Shown here piece after piece: positions 11,353-24,110 of a stretch of 64,000 nt of DNA (position 1 is its first letter; the number at the start of each line of letters is the position of its first letter). Source of the stretch: Paguma larvata. Its lineage: Eukaryota; Chordata; Mammalia; Carnivora; Viverridae. The position numbers and the translations under genes are program-made. The stretch spans positions 95,559,119 through 95,623,118 of the forward strand of contig CM057834.1 in the NCBI GenBank assembly GCA_030068075.1, given 5' to 3'. The notes beneath the pieces are model-generated. The model made no database searches. It worked only from the letters and a program-made list of their open reading frames with translations, and was not told the DNA's origin.

Positions 11353-14300
11353 GAAACAAGCACGTACCCGCGGATTACACGATGGAGTGTCGTTTCTGAC
11401 AACACCTCCATGTCTGCCTATTGAGGGCCTCTGGTTTCTTTAGCTGTATTTCATAAACAGTATAGACCTGGAAGGGGAGAAGATGAACAGTGGGCAGGAA
11501 GCCTCTTCCACCATCGGAAGCCTGTAGGTTTACCCTTTGAGGGGTACTCTATTGCTAGAATATTCTCTGAAAATGATAAAATGCCTAGCAGATAGCTGCT
11601 TTGTTTTTTTTTCCGGGATGATTGTCACCTTTTATCTGCTCCTACTGCCCTTGTATTGTTGGATCCTTGTGACGAATGTCTTCAGGTGCTGACTCACTCC
11701 TATTCACAACCCACGTCTCTCTGACCTCTTTGTAGGTGCGAGTGTCTGAGAGCCAAAAGCCTGCAAAACACTCCTGTAACTGCCTAGAGTTAGGTTTATT
11801 CACTTCCGCCCACAGGGTAGCGCAAAGGCGGGGGTTGGGCGAGGAGCAGTCAGGGAAGGGAACGGGGAATGAGTCCTGGTAGGCATTGGTCAGAATTTGT
11901 AAACCAGGAGAGTTACCGTAACAGACTGTGGACCTTGTAAATTCCTGTGAAGTTACCGCTTGACTTTCTTGTCTGTGACTCTTACTTATGTGGGACATAT
12001 GGGATGGAGAAGATGGGGTTAAAATATTTTGAGCTTAAGTAGCTGGTATTCGTGATTGTTCTGGGAAAATATACCTGATTCGTGAGTAATATTAATAATA
12101 CAGTCCGTCTTGCTCTTTGATCTCTATATCAGTAGTAAGGCCACTTCATAGCTTAGCTGCCAGAGAAAGTTTTTTCTTTGGAATTACGATGTGACATAGT
12201 CCTGGCTAATGAGAGAGAAACAGAAGTCAGCTTGAGGAAGCTTTTATTTTCTTGATACAGATGTCACTCCTTCCCCTCTACCGTCCTTGTTCAGATGCCT
12301 GAAGTTCTTGGTCAAGAACACAAATGAGTGAGAGTCAGCAATTACCTTCACTCCTTTTTTATGTGAAGAGAAGAAATTCCTGTTTATTTAAGCTGCTGTG
12401 AGTCAAGCTTTGTTTTTTCTTGGAGCCAGAAAGTATCTGTCCTTTCCACTTCTAAAATCATCCAGTACAGTGTTTACCAGGACACAGAGGAACCAATTCC
12501 CAAGTATGGAAAATGGCTTTGAAAGAAAAGATGATAAATTTATTTTAGGATATATTAAGTTGCCTGACAGTGATGTCTCCAAGAGACTGAACTCTGGGGA
12601 CTAAAGGGGCATTTAGAGGCCAAAGCAGATTCGTATTCTTAGAATTGGCAGCTGATAGAAAAAAATAGTAAAAGTAGTTCATTTGAATTAGACTCTTCAT
12701 TACCTTTGCTGCAAATATAGGAAGAAGCAAAATCAGTAAACATCCCGATAGCACCCAAGAGTGGAAAAGGAAGAGTAAATGTCCCAACCTAACCACAGCC
12801 TACGAAATTACCCTTTGAGAAACCGAATAGACTGGATCCTATTTTTGAGTTAGTAAAGTACATAATCAGAGACACAGTTTTTATTTTTTAGTTCAATGCT
12901 TTCCTTTCAAGAACATCTATCCGGTTTGATTTATTTTTCCTTGAAAGAAAAGAATACGTATATATTTTTATAAGAGCATTTAAATGAGGGTTGGATAGAC
13001 ACAGTGTCTGTCTCAAAAGTAAGCTGACTCTGTTGGAAAGGTGAACAACAAATAAGTAGGTTCATTTTACCAGATCAGAGGAGATCAAGTTTCAGCCAAA
13101 GCAGGTTTGAAATTTACAGGCCTAACTTAGATGAAGAATACAGGTAACATTCTTTATTTTCTAAAATGGATCTTTGTTTACTCATAAGCTCCCATTTCCA
13201 CACAGTAGCAGAAAAAATAAATATTTGAACATATACATTGGGAAATCCTAGTAACTTTATATGTATATTATATATTATATGTGTATATAATATCTAGTCA
13301 ATGTGGGATCCACACTTAGTCAGAAGTCAAACTCCTTTTTTAGGCTCTTGTCCCATTTCAAGTAGCCTTGACCCCTCCAGCATGACTCTTGGTTTGGAGC
13401 CAAACAACTTATGGAACTGTGGGTCTATTCCATGTGCTCTACTCAAATTCCTTTTGGGCTCCCCTAAGGTTTCCAGCCTGCCGAGTGTTCCAGAGTCAGC
13501 CTCTGTCCCAACTGCCCACCGCTCTAGCAGCTGTTTCTGCTGACCTTGGGATATGCCTTAGCTCCTGCTGGGATCTGTGTACCATGGAAACTCTTCCCAG
13601 TTTGTCTGAGACTGTTGCATTTAGCACGGAGAACCAGGTGGCAGGGTGATTGGTCCCGGCATGCACCCCCTGCCCGCCTCCAAATTTGATTTCTCTTGTC
13701 TGCCAGCCACCTAAGCATTTTAATAGACCTCATAGGGACTTGCTGTGATTTCTAGATCTCTCGCCAACTGCATATAAACCAAAGTGAATCATGGCCTGTG
13801 TAAAGGGGTGGGGGTGTTCGGTGGGGACACCTATAATTGGCCCCCCCTTACCTCAGCTTGCCATGCCTCCATGTCTGCAGCAACCCCCTCCGGCTGACGC
13901 GAGTCTCTGTGAATCAGATTGCCAAAGGCAAAACGCAGGGCACAAGCCACCACTCACAAAGGACGTCTGAGTCTCTGTTGAGATTCAGTCATTGAGCAAC
14001 TACTTGGTAAAGATCACCTCACACAGTGAACACACCTCCTCTGGCACTAATGCTGAGATGGTAGGGGAGGATCACTGATCAGAACTTAAACCGTCTTAAC
14101 ACTTGGGGCACCTCTGTTTTTGCGCTCGGAAACCCAGCTCTTTCAAACCAAAAGCCTCTTGGTCTTAGACTATCTTACCAACATTGAATCCACATGACTG
14201 CTAGCGTTTTATTCCGGTCCAGAGTCCAGAGGTGAATGCTCCCAGCCCCCACTCCCGGTGACAATGTCATTGATGCTCGGCGTGGACAGCCACAGCGCAA

Positions 14301-16470
14301 AAAGAATTTCATGGAAAATAAAACCGAAACTTTGACTCGAAATACCTAAAAATTATTTCCATCATAGGAAAGGGGAGGCCTGTCTCACAAGCGTAGACAT
14401 CTCTGTAGCGCCAATATTTATTCCAGATTTTCGTTCTCTTTCACCCGGATCTTTCGAACTGTAAACTGCCAGCCTGAGCCTGACACCTTTTCATCCATTT
14501 GCAGGCTGGCCGTTCCCTTCTGTTCTTTCTTGAGGAATGTTTGTGTCATCAGTTAGGCTGGCGTCAGGCCGTGCCTGCAGTTCTCTTACATTAGGAAACA
14601 TTTTGTCTTTTAGTACTCAAACTGCAGACTCCTGGGCATGTCTTACTTTGGCATCAGGGTAATTTTGCAAAAGGAGTAAAGGAGTCAGCAAGCTTCCCTG
14701 GTTAACCGCACTATTCAGACTTGGTGCCTGGCTCCATTTTGACAACATGGCGACTGATTTCCTCAAACTCCAAAAGAGCAAGGAACAGATCACCTGGAAT
14801 CTATTCTGGGAGAACTGGAACCAATAAACAAATTTTTAGGCATGACGCTGGATTTTCTTTTGGGAGAGATACCCTTCAAAAACACCTTTAGGACAATAGG
14901 TATTCAAGGTCCTAAAATCATATCACCAGATAAAAATAAGCAAGAAACAAGACTAATTACATAATCGAGCTTTATTTTCTTATGTGAGTGTCTGCACTGT
15001 GGTTCTTTATTATAGATATGTCTGCCTCATCACCTTATTCCCCATTTTGGATTCCATTGATTTTATATTCCTGTTTATATTGAAACATTTAAGCTATAGT
15101 CTTCTACTTAGCACAAAAACATAAGCTCAGTGACCTGAAAGGTATCGCACACCCAGGTAAACCCATGTTCAAGTCCATTGCCTCTCTGAAGTGGTTTCAA
15201 AGTGATTTTATTTTTTAAGCACAAATAGAGTACTAGAGTGACAAAACTTATTTAAAAAAAAAAAAGTACAGTAGTGAAATGCCAGAGGAGATAACTCTCC
15301 TAGGAGAAAAAGGAGAAGGAAATAGTTGAATTAACCATTTTAAGATTCAACAGCAGCCTTATTCTTCTTTGATGTATTGCATGTATCAGGACAAAAGAAA
15401 CTATATTTGCTTTTGGCATGGCATATAGCTGTGCTTTGACATTTAAATCCCAAGGAAAGCCTAGTGCATAAAAGTAATGTCAGAAAACAGTTACGTGTTT
15501 GAAGATAAGCAAAAAGGAAAAAGAGAAATGATTTTAACATGTAGCTAAATCAACCACAGAGAAAGATTTAAATGAGTCATTAACTTTTATATTTTGCTTT
15601 TGATATTAGATTACCTGAAAAATAAAAACGAAAGCAAATAATTTAAATATATAGATTTAAAATATCCGTCGGAAAATATTTTCTTCTTAAGTTAATGCTT
15701 TTGTCAATTACTTAGATACATTGCAAAATTTTTATGGAACCCTGAGAAGTCATTCAACTGCCCTCCCCTTAAACCAACTTTACAGAGGAGTAGACACTCC
15801 CCATTCTCTTTGTAAAATACAGAGAATGATACCTGTCACCTGCTGGATGAAGTCTTTGAACTAGCAGGTGCAACTTCCATCTTCCCTGTGTTGTACTTTA
15901 CCACACACCGTGAGTGGGAGCCGCTTGTTCATACCCAAATATGTTAATGCAAGTCATACTTGATAGTGTAATATCATGATCTAATTAAGGACCAAACATA
16001 TTTTCAAAGGAGTGGAGACAAAAAAAAATAATTTCTGTTAAAACCAAATCAAAAGGTTTTAGAAAGACAAGTGGCTAAAAACAAAACCCTCAGGGTAGGT
16101 ATGGACAAGCCAACTGTAAAAATTCTCATAGATTCGTTGGTTACTTAAGTTTTCCCTGCACTTTAAGAAATCAAAACTAGAAGTTAAGGATGATGCTTTA
16201 TGGAACTGCTTCTTCAGAAAAGTTGGCTGATTGGAATTGTAGAATTCCACCCAGCGGGCCCAGGGCAATTCTCTCTGGCAAGTGACTCACTGAATTTACA
16301 TGATGAAGGGTTTTAAGTTAAATTAAAATGGTTAAGGTGTGTATCCTTTTAGTGATTTCTTTCTTCATTAAATGATTTCTTTCTTTACTTCTACTATTCC
16401 CTAATCTGAAAAAAAAAATGACATTAGGATCCAATTTTTTCTTTTGCTTTCTTCATTCCAAATATTGCAC
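11353..16470. other. Intronic sequence, mostly unique
   Basis: About 5 kb with no recognised exon. A short AT-rich patch (TATATTATATATTATATGTG) lies at 13258-13293. A weak MIR-like trace (TTTGTAAAATACAGAGAATG) lies near 15805-15830. Open frames at 11642-11998 (minus) and 13301-13649 (plus) show no protein family I recognise. Confidence 0.5.
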
Positions 16471-16471
16471 A

Positions 16472-16596
16472 GGGGGGGGAGAAAGAGAATGGAGAGAATG
16501 GGGAAGGAGAATGGGATGGAGGAAAGGGAAGAGAAGGGAAGAGAAAGGAAGGGAAGGGAAGGAAAGGGAAGGAAGGAAAGAAGGAAGGAAGATAGG
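16472..16596 (+). repeat. Polypurine (GGAA-rich) tract
   Basis: An almost pure purine stretch with GGGAA and GGAA units. It is uninterrupted purine from 16518 to 16592 (75 bp). The symmetric GGAAGGGAAGGGAAGG pattern gives mirror-repeat character. It encodes Lys/Arg/Glu/Gly-rich shadow frames. Confidence 0.9.
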
Positions 16597-18083
16597 AAAA
16601 ACTATGAAGTCATATTGCTCTCTGGTATGTTGGTATGGGACATTTTCTACTTTCATTAAAACAGAAATTGGAGGTAAAAATTAAAGGCTGTTTTCTATTT
16701 TTTGTATGAGTTTAAAAATGACATTTTCTTTGAAAATTTCCCTTTGCTATTGAAATGATACATAATCCAAGAAGAAAAAGAAAGGAAACATAGATTTTTC
16801 TATGCCAGAAAAACAAACAAACAAACAAAACAAAACACAGTTTTACTAAGGCTTGGGACTTGTCATCACTTTATTTGTAATGAACAGAAATACTTCCTCT
16901 CTCTCTGGTTGTATTTATACTACCTGAAACTAGTTTCAAATGGGCTTTAAAAAGCTTAGCTTTTTAGATAACATTGTCTAAAATTCTATAAGGCACCCAT
17001 TGCCAGATTAGAGATAAATACTTCTTCATCATCTGTGTCTATGAATTCATTGAGGAACTTATTAGAGTCTGAATCTCATTTTGTTTACCAAATTCTGCTT
17101 ACATCAAAAAGAATGTTGCATGAGCAAGGGAGCCATGCGGCCGGAAGGGGTGGGGAAAGTGTATGTGTTTGGAATGTTGTTGGAAAGGGAATCTGTAATA
17201 AATTTTAACAAACAAAATTCCGTATCTGAAAAGGATTCCTTAATTTATAAGTAGACTGATTAAATTGACTTACCTACAATTGTGATAAGGATAGATTCTC
17301 TAAGTACCTGACAGTAGTTGTTCATAGGATTAATTTTGTTTGCCTTTAAAGAGGACTACCTTTAACCTTTTAGTCCAGTGGTTTCCTGATCCTTGCTTCT
17401 TTGGCATAGTCCCCAAAAGGTTTCATCAACTTGAGACTTATTTTCATGGACATACCACTCTAAAGACCCTCTCTGGGCAAAAGAATGTGACACCAAAGTG
17501 ATTTTTTTTCTTGAAAGTTTAGGCATTCAAAAATTAAAGACGAAAGAGAAATCTTTAAAATTTTCAAGAGTAACGTTTCTGAAATGAGAGAGACACACCA
17601 TATGCAAAGAGACACATGGTTCCTTTATTAACTCAAGAGACAGTTGTTAATCCCCTGAGAAGGTCAGAACACTGGCACTGGTCTACACAACAGGAAAGTC
17701 GAAAGACGCACAATAGAATCTCTTCTCGCAGGGAATGTACAAATGTAGCCATGGGAATAGGAAACATTCATAAGGCATTTAAAAGCTGTATTAAGAAGCA
17801 CGTGCTTCCGGATCACTACAGAGAATGGTTTCTACAGGAAATTAATAAAGGAAGAACTACTGGGGGCTGCAGTGGCTGATGGAGGCTTCAGAGAAGAACA
17901 TGATGACATTGAGAGGAATGGGTAGCCTTTCCTTACAGGAAAGGGAAAGAACGTGCCAGATGAGAGCAATGAGCAGAAGTGAGAGACACAGATGACCATG
18001 ATATACTTCTGAAACATTAAAGTTACCATTTAGACTAACTAGACCAGGAAGTTTGTGTGGGGGGTCACTGTTAGAAAGATATG
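16597..18083. other. Intronic sequence, mostly unique
   Basis: A short (AAAC)n patch lies at 16808-16836. The 17880-18060 segment (CTTTCCTTACAGGAAAGGGA, AACGTGCCAGATGAG) vaguely resembles antisense L2 but is too diverged to call. Confidence 0.4.
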
Positions 18084-18127
18084 TCATTCATTCATTCATT
18101 CATTCATTCATTCATTCATTCATTCAT
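18084..18127 (-). repeat. (ATTC)n microsatellite, the expanded tail of an L2
   Basis: Eleven tandem CATT units on the plus strand, TGAA-type on the minus strand. They lie exactly at the 3' end of the antisense L2 that follows, whose normal tail is a few TGAATGAA units. Confidence 0.9.
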
Positions 18128-18900
18128 CCATTCCTTCCACAGTCATTCATTGATTACCTATCATGACGTGCCAAGGATAGTCTTAGTTTTGATGAATAAA
18201 ACATAACCTTATGAACTTAGGTTCTTACTAACTAGGAAAAGAGATATTTTAAAAACCACAATTATTGAAAAAACTGAGAAATTCTAAAATCGAAATATGC
18301 ACAAGGGATGGCAGCTCTAGTTCTGCGTGAGATTTCTGACGAGGATGGGGGAGAACACACAGAGGAGCAGTTTGCAGGTATACCAGAAGGACCTTCCAGC
18401 TGGCTAGGAGGCACTTGCAAAAGGCCATAGGTTTGAGTGACAAAGAGACTTGTAGGGAACTCAAGGAGTTACAGTAGGGTCTTCCAGACTTTGGCAGCAA
18501 TTAGTAGGAAGTTAGAAATTTAGTGTGAAGATCTGAGGCTAGAAATTTAGGGAGAACCTATTGGAAACAGGTCTACTAAAAAGATTTTAATTTATTCTCT
18601 GGGCAACCAAGGAATTACTGAAGGATTTGCAGGAAAATAAGTTTTGCATTTCCTGGCATTTTGCTCTGATGATCTGAGCAGAGTGTTGAGAGCCTGGACT
18701 ATTGATGTAGTGATAGGAATGGATGGAAAAGGGTAAATCCAAAGCATTTAGGATTTGTAGTAAGCTCGTTAGATATGGAGGTCAGGTAGGTATTGGTGGG
18801 AAAGAGAAACTGGTTTCAGAGTGAAAAAAAGCTTTAATGGAAGACTGTTTCTTCACAAGTCCCCTGAACAATGTCTTAACTGAATATTTTTCCATGGTGG
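18128..18900 (-). mobile_element. L2 LINE, 3' end (antisense)
   Basis: After the tail, TTCATTGATTACCTATCATG and ACGTGCCAAGGATAGTCTTA match the reversed L2 end. Further in, the sequence keeps the L2 layout (ATTTTAATTTATTCTCTGGG, GGCAACCAAGGAATTACTGA, AGGATTTGTAGTAAGC). The distal limit is approximate. Confidence 0.65.
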
Positions 18901-19789
18901 GTGTATCAGTTGGAGGAAGGCTCTGCTGGGATCTAGAATATGGTGAGTATTATCAGTAGCAGTTGAGGGAAATCAAAGAGAGAAAGCTAAAATAAGAAAA
19001 GTAAAGCTGGGCTACAAGTGCAGGTAATGACACAGTGGAATAAAGAGGAAGACAGGGGAGACCTAAGCTGTATGTCCATATGCAGTCACTCATCAAATGG
19101 GACTTCTGGGCACTACAACAGGGATGGCTTCTAACTGAGCTCTGCTGCACATGTAAAACACACCCTAGATTATAAATACTTAGTACAAATAAAAGGATAA
19201 AATATCTCAATCATTTTAATTGATTTCATTTTGTGTTAACTATATTATTGAAATCAATTTCACCTCTTTCTCTTTCATGCAATTACCATAAAATTTAAAA
19301 TTATATATGGCCTGCAGCTCCTATGATACTTATATTGGATAGTGCTGGTCTAGAATCTCTAGATAGTTTTAGCTAGATACTTTTGCAGCCAAAAAGGGCT
19401 CTCCTGCTTCCGTGTTGGTCTTTTCCAAAGGTGACTTAAGAGACTCATGCAACTTCTGATAAGACTCAATAAGTTGTCCTTTAGAATTATTTTATTTCAG
19501 AGACAATGGGGATTCCCAGAAGGTCTGTGAAACTGGCATCAGTCTGAAATTCTCAGTCCCTTTTAATTAGTTAGAAGTTTCCTTAAGCCCTAAATCTGCT
19601 TGCAATACCATCTCCAGAGAAAATCTTTACAGACTTAGAAGCCAGATGTGTTGGTTTTCTCCTGAATATTAATTCCCTATTCATTAAAAATAAAATAAAA
19701 AGTTTTCAATGAAAAAAAGAAGCCTAAATTAAGCAGGTACTATTTCAGTTGAGCACAAGTTAGAACTTCTTGGTTCAAAGATTAATTTT
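18901..19789. other. Intronic sequence without recognised repeats
   Basis: Nothing assigned except the inverted repeat at 19218-19259, listed separately. Confidence 0.5.
19218..19259. other. Perfect 11-bp inverted repeat
   Basis: AATTGATTTCA at 19218-19228 is the exact reverse complement of TGAAATCAATT at 19249-19259, with a 20-base spacer. The arms are AT-rich, so a hairpin would be weak. Confidence 0.8.
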
Positions 19790-19990
19790 GGGGGAGCCTG
19801 GGTAGTTCAGTCGGTTGAGCATCCAACTCATGGTTTCAGCTGAGGTCATGATCTCACAGTTTGTGAGTTCGAGCCCAGTGTTGGGCACTGCCACTGGCAG
19901 CATGGAGTCTGCTTAGGATCCTCTCTCTCTCTCTCTCCCTCTGCCGTTCCCCTTCTCACTCTCTCTCAAAATAAATAAACTTAAAAAAGG
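19790..19990 (+). mobile_element. SINEC, sense
   Basis: The head GGGGGAGCCTGGGTAGTTCA is followed by GTCGGTTGAGCATCCAACTC, GAGGTCATGATCTCACAGTT, a (CT)n-rich stretch and an AAATAAACTTAAAAAAGG tail. It is diverged from the felid consensus in the middle part. Candidate flanking duplication is an ATTAATTTT-like motif on both sides. Confidence 0.9.
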
Positions 19991-20034
19991 TTTAATTTTT
20001 TTTCCACTAAAGCATCTGTCATTCATTCAAATCT

Positions 20035-20150
20035 GAAATTTCTTATTTTACATGTAAGAGGTCTGAAATAGGCAACGCAAGCTTGTACAGTGACTCTTGA
20101 AAGCAATGAGAGATCCAGACTCTAACATTTTGCTCCAGTTGCCTTAGCTC
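20035..20150 (-). mobile_element. Probable MIR (antisense)
   Basis: TTATTTTACATGTAAGAGGT, CTGAAATAGGCAACGCAAGC, GATCCAGACTC follow the reversed MIR order (CATTTTACAGATGAGGAAAC ... gene-wide ancient SINE). It is highly diverged. Confidence 0.45.
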
Positions 20151-20199
20151 GTGTTTCCATTCTCCCAGTCACAAAACAGCCGCTAGAACTCTAGGTATT

Positions 20200-20640
20200 T
20201 CATATGCTTTTCATGAAGAGTGTAGAAGGACCCACTTCCCCTTTTAACAAGTCTTAGAAGCTGCACGCAGCACTTCCGCTTACACCTCGTTGGCCAGATT
20301 TAGTCATGACTGTAGTGAGTTGCAAGATAGAATGGGAATCCTAGTCTCTTATTCTAGTCTAAACATCCTCTCCAGAGACCAACTCAAATTAGTCCAAGTA
20401 AATACAACTTATCATGAAGCTACACATGACACAATTAAGGAAATGTGTCTAGAAATGCGAAAGAAAGTGTCATAACAGCAGGATGACCACAATATCTTCC
20501 AGAAAACTGTGCTGCTTTTGGGAATCAAAGAGATATAACGGGCATGAACTGGTCCTACACGGAACAAGCCGAGATTCATGGTCACCTCACCCAACATGTG
20601 TGGACCTCATAGAGACTGAAATAAGAGGAAGTTCTTGATT
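20200..20640. repeat. Possible old interspersed repeat, unclassified
   Basis: TTGGCCAGATTTAGTCATGA and GAGTTGCAAGATAGAATGGG resemble a recurrent mammalian repeat motif. The rest is too diverged for a family name. The 61-codon frame at 20290-20475 is not a recognisable protein. Confidence 0.3.
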
Positions 20641-20651
20641 CAAGATGGTTT

Positions 20652-20882
20652 AAAAAAATTTTTTTAATGTTTGTTTTTGAGAGAGGGAGAGAGAGAGAGA
20701 GAGAGAGAGACAGAGTGTGAGCAGGGGAGGGGCAGAGAGAGAGGCACACACAGAATCCAAAGCAGACTCCAGGCTCTAAGCCGTCAGCACAGAACCCCAC
20801 ATGGGACTCAAACTCAAAAACCGCGAAATCATGACCTGAGCCAAAGTGAGACGCTTAACCGACTGAGCCACCCAGGCAACCC
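20652..20882 (-). mobile_element. SINEC, antisense, with target-site duplication
   Basis: The reversed tail TTTTTTTAATGTTTGTTTTT is followed by a (GA)n stretch at 20680-20710 and the CCGTCAGCACAGAACCCCAC, ATCATGACCTGAGCCAAAGT and GACTGAGCCACCCAGG landmarks. CAAGATGGTTT (20641-20651) and CAAGATAGTTT (20883-20893) form an 11-bp target-site duplication with one mismatch. Confidence 0.95.
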
Positions 20883-20893
20883 CAAGATAGTTT

Positions 20894-23800
20894 TAGAGGT
20901 ACAAATTCATGGGTCTTCACCCAAACACTGTGCCTTAACGTATCTGAGCTATAATGCACTCATTTTCCCCATTTAATCCCTAAACCAACAGGATTGCTTT
21001 CCATGTAGTTTTTGTACTCTGAAATTTTGTTATGGGTACCCATTGCTTGGTTTCTCAGCAACCGATTTCCTGTGGGCAACTCTCAGGCCACCCCTTTTCA
21101 ACAGCCTCTGGTTTCTGTTTGGATTCAGAGAAGCTAGTCCTTCTTCACTTACAACTGTAGCCTCTGAAACTGTTTTTGGGAAATGAATATGATCAAGGCC
21201 AGCCATCCTGGGAAACCATCTGAGATCATGAGCAGCAGGACAGCCATAGGCCGAAGACAAAGTGGAGAACCCTTGAAAAGACAGAAACAAGCTAGAATCT
21301 TGGTGATTTTGTTAAATTACTTGATCAATCCTATACTCACCTCTATTCCTTTCACTTATTTGAACCAATAGATTTCCTTTTTTTTTGAAGCAGACTTTTC
21401 TGCTATCATCTTTTCTGCTATTTACAATTGAAACCATCCAAACTAATACAACTTCAATTTTCACAGTGCCCAATACTGGGTCCTACATACAGCTCCCTTG
21501 TCTCAGCTCTCATTGTTAGCTGCCCAATTGTTTTCTTTACTTCTTACTTCAAATGCTAGAGAAGAAATTTGTTGGTTCAATTTATATTGTTTTCACCAGG
21601 CTGTAGTCTTAAGTTGCTATAAATCTATGGTTTGGCTGCCTCGGAATCAGGTGCCTCATAGGAACTGGTCCCTGGGTCTGACTGGAACGGCTGCTGTCCC
21701 CTCTCAGAAGACCTATATCAGTTTTCCTTCTGTGGGAGTGCCAACAAGACAGGTATTGGGGCATTTGTATAAGATACAATTTTATGCTCTGTATTAGTTA
21801 TAATCCTTGCTTTTTACTATTTCACCTGAATAATTGATATGTATCACAGAAACTGTATAGAAATACTTAGAACTACTCCAACTCATCTCTGATATTTTGG
21901 AGAACACGTACAAAGAAAAAGTTGAATTTTGAACACTTCCGTTTCTTTTCTGATTTTTATTCTTTCCTTTTGCAGTGTAATTATTATTATATGGAATCCA
22001 TATCTGATGATGGTGAGTTTAAATGGACCAAAATTATTGCTTCTTAAAAGCAACACCAAAATTTGTAAGATATGACGCATACTAATTAAAGTTCAAGGAG
22101 CCCTAGGCAAGAAAAAAAGATAAGCTTTTGCTTAAGTTATGCAAAAATTTATTAAATATTCAAGACTAATTAAAATCTAGGCAAAGATTTTTTTTCTTTT
22201 AGGGGTGGCATTTAAAGTTTGCATAAAAGTTAATGCAATTATTATGAAATGTTTGCTATCAAACTGGTTTGATGAATAAGGAAAGTCAATTAGTAACAGA
22301 GTGAAAGAAGAGTTAATTCATGTTTTTCCAGGTAGGTTCTTTTTCCATTGTCCTGTAAAAAAATCACTTATAACTGTGTAATAATTACATGCCAATACCC
22401 ACCGTGTCACAAAGTGATGGAAAGCATAATTCAGTGGCATTTATTTATTTTCTAAATCTAATAATATTCCTCCAAAACCCCATCCTAATGATCTCCCCAA
22501 TGGAAGTTTCATCAGTGGGAAATCAGAAATGATTTCTGGTGCTTTTCCTTGGTAAAAGGAAAAGAAAGCACGTCTTTTACTGAACAGAAGGTTTCTGAAT
22601 GCTTGATTAGAGAATCCTCTATCTCTGTTAATAGCACTGAGAAAATTGTCGTTCTCACTTCTAAAATTGACCTTTATTCTTCAATTCAGAACATATGAAC
22701 TGGGATCACTCTTTTCTTGACTAGCCATAGATACCCAGTGAGCTAGTAAAGTCACATGTTTCCAGGAATATCTCCTTTTGTCCATCCGACACAGTCTGTT
22801 ATTTGGGGGGCCACTACCAAGTGGGGGGCATTGTTTTCCTAGAGCCCTAATATAAAATTACAAATGAATTTCCCCAGAGTCACAATAGTCTAAAAATTAG
22901 GAGCAGTAGCTGATAATTAGAATTAAGCTTTGTGGGCTAGCCTGGGAATCAAGTCCATCAGCAGCTTGTTTTTACACCAAAAGGACAAATACTTGAATTT
23001 CAAACAGTTGATGAATGGGCTTTTCCAATATCATCGGTTAACAATGGAGTAAGACTCATATCAAAGGACAAAAGGCACCTTCTCTAGAAAAGAACGTGGA
23101 ACAAATTACCATCTTTCTACTTCATTACAAGTTGGGGTGTAATCTAAAGGTAAATAAAGAGCCGTAGGCAACGCCTCCAAGCCTGGGAATAGCAGCTTTT
23201 CCCCCCACTGGGGAATGGAGCCTAAAGCAAACCCTTCCCCACGTTCTTTCACACCCACGGTGTCTGGTAGAAAATCAGAATTCTGCCAAACCCGGTGCTG
23301 GAAGTACTCATTACTAAATGAACTCAGAAATACTATCGTTCCTAGCATGTTTTCCAAAAATAAAACATGAAGAAACATTTCCCTCAACACCAGTATTACC
23401 AAAAAATTCCAGCAGCTTTCAAACATTGAATCTGTAACCACCATATGAGGGGAGATGTGAGCGAGTAAGCAAATAGTCATTCAAATAAAAAGATTCAGAG
23501 CGAGTGTTTATTTCCCGGGGTGGAGAATCCGTGCCCTCCTGTCTTCACTCTGCCCCCTGCCAGCCTTGCCATCTTCCAGCCTGCGAGCGAGTTCCCTGTG
23601 GCTCACCTTCTCACGGATTGGAAAGCTTTCAGACTCCAGTGTGGCACCACAGGAAGGCTCAGCTTGCCTCCTGACGCGGGCCCCCCACACTCCTGGCCGC
23701 ATTTCAGCTGTGTGGGCCCCGCGCTCCGCCACACAGAGGCAGACGAGTGGCCAGGGTTATACAGAGATTTTTTTTTTAATATTCAGTTGGAATATTAAAA

Positions 23801-24110
23801 AGGGGAAAAAACAAGCTCTATGTTCTACATCATAGCACACTGTCTGGCAGAATGACTCATTTTTATTTAATGACTTTATTTATAAAATGCCTCCTTCCAA
23901 TTAAGATTGAAAAGTGGGGCCAAGGGAAAAAGGGAAGGCAGAAGTTAATATATTTCCTGTGCCCGAGCTTGAAATTTGGCTCGAAGTTTCTCAGAAGCTT
24001 TATTATATTTGTTGGAAAGACAGGATTAGCCAACATACCCAGCTGGAGCTTCCCTGCTAGATTGTTTACCAGCATTTGTGTGGGCATTGGCTTAGTTTAT
24101 ATCACCACTA
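20894..24110. other. Intronic sequence, mostly unique
   Basis: No exon or recognised repeat. A locally GC-rich, CpG-richer patch lies at 23500-23745, with about 13 CpG in 245 bases. Its function is unknown and it is not associated with a first exon. Confidence 0.5.

Noticed and set aside
16418..16684. Lys/Arg/Glu/Gly-rich frame resembling a basic protein
   Set aside because: It is the translation of the homopurine tract.
18084..18127. CRISPR-like array of short direct repeats
   Set aside because: It is a tetranucleotide microsatellite without spacers, in a mammalian intron.
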